Shown: in pieces, positions 56,841 through 64,000 of the stretch
Layout: every line of letters begins with the position of its first letter
Numbering within the stretch: the first letter of the stretch is position 1
DNA from: Thalassia testudinum
Taxonomy: Eukaryota; Streptophyta; Magnoliopsida; Alismatales; Hydrocharitaceae
Reading direction: 5' to 3'
NCBI GenBank assembly: GCA_037157565.1
Contig: JAZHRO010000003.1
Location: 42,731,001 to 42,795,000, forward strand
DNA length: 64,000 nucleotides
Notes under the pieces: generated by a model
The model's database searches: none
What the model was told of the DNA's origin: nothing
Seen by the model: only the letters and a program-made list of their open reading frames with translations
Position numbers and translations under genes: made by a program

Positions 56841-59001
56841 CGAACAAGAAGTGCTGCTGCCTCACCTACGTGAAAGCTACTCTGGGCTAGGAAAAATGCT
56901 CCTAATATGCACCATGATCACCTTACACGATCAAATTCTCACGAGGACAATTGATGTCCTTGTCTCCATCACTTATAATCTCTGTGAAGCTCAAGGTCTC
57001 CTCGAAGCGAACAATGAGGTGCATTTAAAGTTTCAGTTTGCTGTTCAAAAAAAGAAAAAATAGAGTTTCAATTTCAAGTATGACTTCTTGTTTGGTTTTC
57101 TGAAAAAATCACGATTATTAGCTGATAACAAACTCGTGGCCTACCTACCAAAGGTTGCCAACCTACGGACTACTAGTCTACCACTACGTTGTAGGTGCTA
57201 GAGCAACATATCCAAAGACGGTTTACATATTTGAGATTCGGTAATTCGTAGTTCATTGATTTACAGAGTGAGATAACTGTGGCTAAAATGTTCGGATGAA
57301 AACTTAGCCGCTAGAATGGTGGCTTGGGCCATAACAAGCCCACATAATGACTGTTGATTTCATCTCAGACTTTTAAAGAACGCCTCAGAAATGAAACTCC
57401 TAGGAGGGCAAATTAGATTCCCTTTCTAGAAGCTATTGTTAGGATGAGCAGCTCGAATGGTGCAGGTTGTCCCCTTCCTCAGAGTTGGTTCAGGGGGAAT
57501 CTTTCCTAATCATCAACTTGTCTTGTCTACGGAAAGGAGAAAATAATTATTGTTAGTGTAAATATAAAAACTAGGAGAGAAATGACTCTAGCACACTCAC
57601 TTATGGGAGACAAACTAGTGTTGGGTTCCAACAAAGGATCTGTGCTAAGGTGGGTCAAAGTTCACCAACTCGGCAACATCCTGAGGAGCAAACATGTAGA
57701 TACTTGTTGGACAATTCTTGTAAAACATTGAGTTGGAAAAATTTTACATATCCGCCCAAGATGGTTACGCAAAGTTTCACGGAACATACTTGGTAGGCCA
57801 CGTATGCTATGGTCATACATGTTTTCATGGCAAGAGTGTTGGCAAGGACACGCCTGATTACACATTAATTAAAGTCCAAGGACACACTTCGGAGGTGTGC
57901 CCGCCCTTCCAAATCTGAAATGGGAACGATTATGATGGCTTTGCGTCAAATTTGCCATGTTAGTCAACTTGTACGAACAATTGCTTGCTTTCGTTTGCTT
58001 TATGGTTGTTGAGGGAAGCAAAACTGTTGCATCTTAGAGTTAAAAATATTTATTAATGTATATTTTTAATATTATATTAGTATCATACATGGTAAATAAT
58101 GTATAACATGTATAATCATATATTTAAGTTAAATTGTACAAACTATATAGTAATTATCTTATTTTATGATCAGGGATAAGATGATTTTTAATTGGAGTTT
58201 TGAATGGAAGATCCAACCATACGGATCTGATCAGGGTGACGACGAGAGTTTAATGACTTCAAGATCACCCTAATCGGACATCCGTAGCAGCAGATATAAT
58301 TCGATGAAGCCTAGAGATCAAGGGCCAAGATGGTATCAATCCGTACTTCAGACGACAAATCCGACAGCACGGATGGATTTGGATCGATGATTGCAGCCTA
58401 ACGGCATGAAAATCGGTCCAATCCGACATCCGTGGCACTTTCTGGAAGTCACAGAAGATGGATGGCCAAGATGGCGTCACGTGGTACCATCTCAGTCGCC
58501 CAATCAGCCCAAGGAACAACAGCTGCCTTTCTCTCCTTAACGAATCGATCAATCTCAGTAGTTGGATCTTGATCCAATGGCTGAGATCAACACCCGCTGC
58601 TCAACCATCGCGCGTCCTCTCTTTTTCTCCATCGCACGCACGATCGGATTTGGAATGTTGGATCTTGATCCAACGACTGTGAGCGTGCGTGCTTTGGTGA
58701 GAAACACGACAAATCGCATGCACAGCACAGCGGGTGCACGTCTCTCAACGAAGCGTGGGGCTTGCGTTCGAAACGCAGTGCGCCGCAAATTAGCCAAGGG
58801 CACAGGAGTGGGCTTAATTCAGTAGTTAGATGGCGATTGTGCGGGAGAGAAGCGGAGACGTGGCATGAGGAGGTGCTTTGGATCGCGTATGCGTGCGATG
58901 ACGTGCTTTTGCACATGATGGCTGAGATTTCTTGGACGTGGGCAAGCGTTGAACACGTAGAAGGCAAAGAGGCAGGCGTGCGTGCGAAGCTGCGTTGACG
59001 T

Positions 59002-59043
59002 GGGGTCTTTAGTGACGCTTATTTAAGCATCACTAAAGACCCC
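59002..59043. repeat. 20-bp inverted repeat in the E LTR
   Basis: GGGGTCTTTAGTGACGCTTA pairs with its near-perfect reverse complement (one mismatch) across a 2-base centre. Confidence 0.8.
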
Positions 59044-59095
59044 CTCATTTAATGTTTTAACTATGTAATGACCAAATTGTCTCCAATCCTTGCAA

Positions 59096-59105
59096 CTATA
59101 AAAGG
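59096..59105 (+). promoter_or_regulatory. TATA box of the E LTR
   Basis: CTATAAAAGG, 53 bases after the inverted repeat. A good plant TATA match. Confidence 0.65.
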
Positions 59106-59735
59106 AGACCCCTACCCTACGAAATTCTGATCCCTTCCTTCACTTCTCTCCCTCTCCAAAGCTCAAAAGAAGCTTGTCCCACACCCGGGATGCCACTCTA
59201 GAGCCAAATCCAAGTTTTCTCGTCCCTGTTCCAGAAGTGGATCCCACGACGACGATGACGTGCTGCCTTGTTCCCACTTCTTCCTGCTTCGTCCTGCTTC
59301 CTGCTCTGTCTTCTGTCTTTCAGGCGTCGCTCCGTCTGGCTCGTCCTCCAAGCATTTGTCGAGGAGGATAACATCTCTCTCCCTTCGTTTTATCTCTTTC
59401 TAGAATAGAATTTCCTACTTTCTAGCTGTAATCATTTCCTGCTTTCTAGTTGTAAAAATAGTATTATTATATCAAGTGATTGTTCTCTCTCTCTTTATCT
59501 CTCTCTCTCTTATTTTTTATATTAAGTCCATTGTAATTATCTCGTTTTCAAACAAAAATACAAAAAAAAAATAATCGCAGATTTTAGATCGACGTAACCT
59601 CCCTGTGTTCGACCCGGAATTTCTTTACATATTTCGGTTAAATTTATTTGTTGACGGATTACTTTGCAAATCGAACTACAACGATAGGTTTTGAAAATCC
59701 AATTCCAATCGCGTAGTATTCCGCTCTCAACATTT

Positions 59736-59753
59736 TGGCGTTGTTGCTGGGGA
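59736..59753 (+). other. Primer binding site of E (tRNA-Asp type, decayed)
   Basis: TGGCGTTGTTGCTGGGGA matches the Athila PBS with two C-to-T changes, three bases after the LTR end. Confidence 0.85.
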
Positions 59754-59898
59754 AGGCGACGCTCTTTGATTTTTCACATTTTCCCGCCTTACTTATCTTT
59801 TACCTCACTTCTCTCTTCTTTTATTGTGATTGCAGGTATTCTCACGAGGCGAGAAAAAGCAGTAGATTAGAGTAAAGTAAAGTGCTGTTGAAGGGTTT

Positions 59899-60894
59899 GT
59901 AAGTTTACCCTCACCTCCCCACCCACGAGATTTCATTCCATCACCTAATAACACAAACCCTAATTAACCTAGGAGCCTGCATAAATTCTAAGGTTAGTTT
60001 TGATTGTTCGTTTGACACCTACACCCACCTCACCCTCCGCATATAAAAGAAAAATTTTAAAAAAATCTCTCACAGAGGTACACAACCTCTTCTGATTTCC
60101 AAACTCAACCGGTAAACCAATCTTTGGAATCGGTACACACACCCAAACACATAATCGAGTAGAAATCAGAATAGGTAATCACTTGTGTGCCTAATTAAGT
60201 GGTGCATCAGGCCATTTTTTTGATTTGATTGGGCCACACTACTTCAACTAAAATCAACTCATCAAGTAGCTACCACATAGGTTTAACTTTTAGGGATTTA
60301 CCAAGCACTTCACATTCTTTTAAGCTTTAAAGGAAAACATCTTCACCTGTGCTTTCAAAACCTGGTGTGCCAACTAAACTTGATTGAATATACTTAAAGT
60401 TGAATCCTAAAAGCTACTAAGCAAGATTTGAACCCTAAAATTTACCGCATCCAAAAATAATCTTGCTTGAAAACCATTGGTTGTGCACACACACACATAT
60501 CAATCAATCATTAAGGGCACAACCCAGATAAAAGGCCCATCACATTCCAAAGCACATTCAAACCTAACCCTAATTAAAATAGAGTAGACGTTGGCCTTAA
60601 GAATTGGACTCGCTCTTTGGAGCCTAGACTGAGATTATTTTCGATTAGTTTGCTTCTACTGTTCAATCTGATGTCTAGCTAGGGGAGTAGAATCAAACGA
60701 TCGCAGTAGGGGGTACACTAGGAACCTGAGGCGCAAGCCAAAGGAAGAATCTTCTCCCCAGTTCCTTCCTCTAACTGGTTGGATTGACCGGAAGGAAGTA
60801 GATCAAATCGATTCTTTATTCAGGACAGGTTCTGGGAGTCTGTAGGTCTTTAGGTTAGCCCACTTAAGGATAGGTTTGTTTGTTTGTATTGCAG
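59899..60894 (+). other. Candidate leader intron of element E
   Basis: Donor GTAAGT at 59899 (perfect consensus) and acceptor TTTGTTTGTATTGCAG ending at 60894, 26 bases before the ATG at 60921. Upstream, a pyrimidine tract and TTGCAG (59835) start a 63-nt exon-like segment. No gene inside. Confidence 0.5.
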
Positions 60895-60920
60895 GACACC
60901 TTTCTTCCTCTCGTTCTGTC

Positions 60921-61178
60921 ATGGATCCTTCCACATTCTACATGCATTCCCGTTCTTATCCTCCTAATACATCTTATTCCCAAAATGATTATTATTCCAA
61001 CCAGACTTATTCTCATCCATCTTTTAGTTGGGATAATTCTGATTGGGGATACAGTTCCAGACCTCCGTGTTCAAGGTTTAACCCTGGACACCATGATCTT
61101 GATTCTTATCCTTCTCCAAGTTACACTGATTTTAGATTATCGCCCTCATTTGGACAACCTAATATGATCTACAATTGA
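60921..61178 (+). pseudogene. Unrecognised ORF 1 of element E (Tyr/Ser/Pro-rich)
   Basis: Starts MDPSTFYMHSRSY just after a splice-acceptor-like site, in the place of gag. Low-charge protein rich in Tyr, Ser, Pro and Asn. A segment YPSPSYTDFRLSP (about 61105-61145) recurs after the TGA at 61176 as YPSPEYTIFRSSP, so the reading frame once continued to about 61340. No Gag core or CCHC motif is seen. Function unknown. Confidence 0.55.
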
Positions 61179-61342
61179 GAAGGATGCACTGATCCTTACC
61201 CCTCCCCAGAATACACTATCTTTAGGTCATCACCACCTTATGAACAACCTGAAATGACCTATTATCAAGGAGGGTATCAAGATCCTCAATTCATTGATTC
61301 TCCTGCATTGAACCCAAACCCACCTAACCCTGAACCAAACAT

Positions 61343-62143
61343 GTGGTTCAGGTTAACCAGGTCCAAGAAAAGGTGTTGGCTAACTTGAGGAACACCATAC
61401 AATCTTTAGAAGCTCAGTCAACATCTTGCACTAAAGAATTGGAGCCCCTGATTGAAATGATTGATGATCTAAACAAGTATTTGTTGGATTGGCTCCAGGA
61501 TGTTAAGGATAAGGGCTCGAATGAGTTTTTACTTGGGAAATTATCGAAAATGAGGATGAGATTTGTGGTTGCTTTAATTCAATCTTGGGATGATTCCTAG
61601 GATGAACCCCCTTCAGGAGAGCCAAGGTCAGAACCTGCTCAGGTACCTGTTTGGGGGGACACGTGTTACGAGATCAGGATTGACCAGATTGGTCTAGAGC
61701 AATCAACTAAGGATGAATTGATTACTTCACCTACTATCCCTAAGCCGGGGTACGAGGAAACGTATGTCTTCATGGATCAGAAAGTGATTAATGAGTTTGA
61801 GATACACATTAATGCGGATTTAAATTTATTTGATTCTGAAGGTGAAGAATCATTATGCAAAGTCTCACATGAGTTTACAGAACACAATTTTAGTGAGACA
61901 TCTGGGCCTGAGGAATTTGATAAATCATTTGATGGCCCTAAAATTGAGGAATTTGATCCTATTGGGGCTCGCATGGCAGATTCAGATCTTGTTTTGAAGG
62001 ATTCAATTCATAGCCCTGATCTTCAATCATACCCCATAGAGTTTACTAATGACTTTGAATTTGAAATCACTAAACCCAAGTTCATTTTGATTCAGTCACA
62101 TCTTTTAGACTTGGAAAATTTAGTTGGGGTGATTAATATATAG
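61343..62143 (+). pseudogene. Unrecognised ORF 2 of element E, acidic, with one in-frame TAG
   Basis: Frames 61343-61600 and 61718-62143 are the same frame, open between except TAG at 61598-61600. The first half is helical (QVQEKVLANLRNTIQSLEAQ, then IDDLNKYLLDWLQDV) and may form a coiled coil. The second half is acidic (LFDSEGEESL, FSETSGPEEFDKSFDGP). It follows ORF 1 after a frameshift near 61340. No protease, RT or integrase motif. I do not recognise the family. Confidence 0.55.
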
Positions 62144-62156
62144 GAGGTTCCAGAAT

Positions 62157-62609
62157 TTGAAATCTGAAATCCTGATTGCGGAGGATAGAAAGTGGGAAAT
62201 GTTGATTTGGGAAGTCGATTCCGGAGGAAGCAGAAAACCAAGTCTAAGGGTTCCAATTTGTCTAAAACTCCCAACCTTCTACCAGGACTCTTATGACATA
62301 TTTTCAGAGGCTATCCAACCCAAGCACACATTCATTGATTATCCTTCTGAGCTTGATTTCCCTGTAACCCAACTTTTTGGTCTTGGGTTGCATCCTCACA
62401 AATTGCAGGCTCGACCCTGCTTGCATACTGATCTTAGGTTTTGGGTAATTTTTATCCAGAACCTTAGATATACTCGACCATGGGGTATGGGTCTACATCA
62501 CACTCTAGTCCACATCTGTGGACATCTGCTGGCAGGTCCTGAGGTGAATCTTTTTATTCAGATTTTGACCTTCACCTGTGAATTCTCTGTTTCTTCTTTA
62601 TTTGTATAG
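62157..62609 (+). pseudogene. Unrecognised ORF 3 of element E
   Basis: 150 codons in another frame, with FIDYPSELDFPVTQLFGLGL and a hydrophobic C-terminus (LFIQILTFTCEFSVSSLFV) that could be membrane-associated. It may be the decayed C-terminal part of ORF 2 or a separate protein. An envelope-like role is only a guess from its position before the polypurine motif. Confidence 0.4.
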
Positions 62610-62732
62610 TGTGCCTAGCTGAAGCACGAACTTCAACACATATACAGGATCTTTTCATCTCAGAGCCTACATGTTATTCACGTAATTCAGGTGCTTTCTA
62701 CTCTATTCCACTCTATTTCATGCCTTTTAATA

Positions 62733-62766
62733 CAATGAGGACATTGCATTAGACAGGCATGGGGGG
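62733..62766 (+). other. Central polypurine motif of E with hairpin
   Basis: CAATG-AGGA-CATTG identical to C, then AGACAGGCAT and six G. Confidence 0.7.
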
Positions 62767-63915
62767 TGGATATTCATTTCTGAATCATCTTGTTAGCGCT
62801 GTTGATTCTTGTTATTTTTTTCCTTATTTAAAAAAAAAATTGAATTAGGAAAGAATATTTGGGCATTAGGACTTTTTAATATTAGGAAATAATATAGTAG
62901 GATTTGAACACTAAGACCTTTCAGGTCTTTGGACTTAATCAGCCTGGGTATCCAGTAAAATGTGGATTTGTTTATCGAGTCTTCGCCATTCTGAATTCTA
63001 TTTCAATTTGATTAAATAAGTTGGGGTGATAAGTACACGACTTATCAACCCGCCCTCTAATTTAAGCATTGTTCGGTGATTTTAACGGAAGTTGGATAAC
63101 TAATGAACCTTCTAGGGTGGTATGGCTGGCAAATTATTGTGGGTAACAGCCCATTGGTAGGTTGTCCAGAGCCCAGTCATAGGACCATTCTTTTCTTGTT
63201 GCCTTTAGGTAAATCTTAGACTAGGGAAGCCACTTACTTAAAAAAGAAAAAGAAAGTCCAAAAAAAAAAAAGAAAATAGAAAAAGGAGAAAAGAAAAGAA
63301 AAAGAAATAAGCCACACTTTACCGCACGAGTATGGCTGGCAAGTTATCGTGGGTAACAGCCCATTGGTAGGTTGTCCAAATCACGGCTTAAGAAATGCAC
63401 GTTTAATTCCTAAAACACTTAGGAAGAAGCAGAGAAGTAGAATAGGCCGGGGAGATATACATTGGATTCACCCTTGTGTTGACCCCATAAAAATAAAAGT
63501 AGGGAGAAAGCTACCGGTCGTATAGATACACCTTTAGGCAGAATTCTTTTTAAGGTCACTTAGAGGCGTAGAAACCCGAAGTCCGTTCTGATTGCCGATC
63601 AAAGAGTCTATCACATTCACGAAAAGATGCTTAGAACTTTGGGTTCTTATTAAGTCTTGGGTGGGTTGAGTGGCCGTAGAAAGCCGCTTTGTAACCCTAA
63701 ACTCAAAAATCCGAAAAAATTAGAAAAGAAGAAAAAGGAGAAAAAGAGATCCTTCTTTGAATAAGGCGAGGGCTTGAGGCGATCTACATTTTGGCAGATA
63801 CCCAGGCCCTGTTGTGTCTTTGAAAGTTCAGATCCTAAGTAAAAAATTTCTTAATGTTGAAAATGACTTTTGCCCAAGTAATCAAATCCTAATTCTTTTA
63901 TAAATAGCATGTAGT
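62767..63915 (+). other. 3' noncoding spacer of element E
   Basis: No credible gene. A 45-48 base direct repeat occurs at about 63119-63168 and 63330-63379 (GGGTAACAGCCCATTGGTAG in both). The motif CCGGGGAGATATACA (about 63449) followed by GTGTTGACC is shared with D (13088). Confidence 0.7.
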
Positions 63916-63952
63916 TTTTGCTAGGGACTAGCAAAAGATAGGCATGAGGGTG
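63916..63952 (+). other. Pre-PPT hairpin and polypurine tract of E
   Basis: TTTTGCTA/TAGCAAAA around GGGAC, then ATAGGCATGAGGGTG (G run interrupted by A) abutting the LTR start at 63953. Confidence 0.8.
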
Positions 63953-64000
63953 TGATGTGCATACATCTAAATAGCCAAAAATGTCTATTAATACATGTTC
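63953..64000 (+). repeat. Start of the 3' LTR of element E
   Basis: TGATGTGCATACATCTAAAT begins right after the PPT, with stem GATGT/ACATC. The rest is outside the window. Confidence 0.75.

Larger units (their letters stand above)
55476..58024. other. AT-rich and microsatellite region without a supported gene
   Basis: Contains (GA)n at 56274-56305, (CA)n at 56573-56601 and (TG)n(TA)n at 56800-56836. An 87-aa frame at 56800-57063 begins inside the (TG)(TA) repeat; its later part is not low complexity, but I do not recognise it. Frames at 57662-57918 on both strands are short and unassigned. Could be old single-copy DNA or an unrecognised decayed repeat. Confidence 0.5.
58025..59732 (+). repeat. 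5' LTR of Athila-like element E (about 1.7 kb, start approximate)
   Basis: The end (CTCTCAACA at 59732) is fixed by the PBS. The start is placed at TGTTGCATCT because the next 40 bases align loosely with the 3' LTR start at 63953 (GCATACATCTAAATAGCC...). Divergence suggests an old insertion. Contains two TTGGATCTTGATCCAA palindromes (58562, 58658), a 20-bp inverted repeat (59002-59043) and a TATA box at 59096. ORFs at 58265-59371 overlap on both strands and are not supported. Confidence 0.6.

Noticed and set aside
58265..58998. Overlapping frames on both strands in the E LTR
   Set aside because: Inside an LTR, mutually antisense, and no recognisable domain.

Overview
This window looks like an intergenic stretch of a large, repeat-rich flowering-plant genome. 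I find no intact host gene, rRNA, tRNA gene or CRISPR array. Nearly everything recognisable is LTR retrotransposon: Ty3/gypsy elements of two kinds, nested inside one another, plus LTRs that look Ty1/copia-like. The plant assignment rests on primer binding sites complementary to plant tRNA-Asp (Athila type) and initiator tRNA-Met (chromovirus type), on the Gag/Pol families, and on heavy C-to-T decay at CG and CHG sites. I cannot name the species.

Left block (1-21035). A minus-strand chromovirus (called A2: gag/protease 1-1895, PBS, LTR 2075-4772) sits in the leader of a minus-strand Athila-like element (F: leader, PBS, LTR 5301-8274). F in turn cut the pol gene of a plus-strand Athila-like relic (D: pol 8275-11550, 3' noncoding spacer, 3' LTR from 13901). 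The D LTR is interrupted by two head-to-tail copia-like LTRs on the minus strand (16888-20438).

Central nest (21036-55475). A truncated minus-strand chromovirus relic (Z) received a plus-strand chromovirus A (21446-55170, TSD TCCAG). A was then hit twice. Element B (26523-37098, TSD GTGAG) lies in its RNase H region. Element C (39716-53326, TSD ATGCT) lies in its 3' LTR. B is an Athila-like element with Gag and protease only. C is a nearly complete Athila-like element with gag and a 1,253-residue pol reading frame, split by one in-frame TAG.

Right block (55476-64000). About 2.5 kb of AT-rich and microsatellite DNA without a supported gene is followed by an old Athila-like element E (58025 to beyond the window end). 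E has a tRNA-Asp PBS and polypurine tracts, but its ORFs belong to no retroviral family I recognise.

The most unusual signals are not protein-coding. The 3' noncoding spacers of the Athila-like elements hold repeated stem-loops whose stems differ by compensatory changes while the loops stay fixed: a 7-bp stem with loop ATCTCGA four times in B and C, and a stem with loop core TACAAAT three times in D. There is also an almost invariant hairpin just before each polypurine tract and a covarying hairpin at the first bases of each LTR. The palindrome AGACGTCT occurs about 45 times, in LTRs of otherwise unrelated families. The B LTR carries an AGCT array with a 10.2-bp period.
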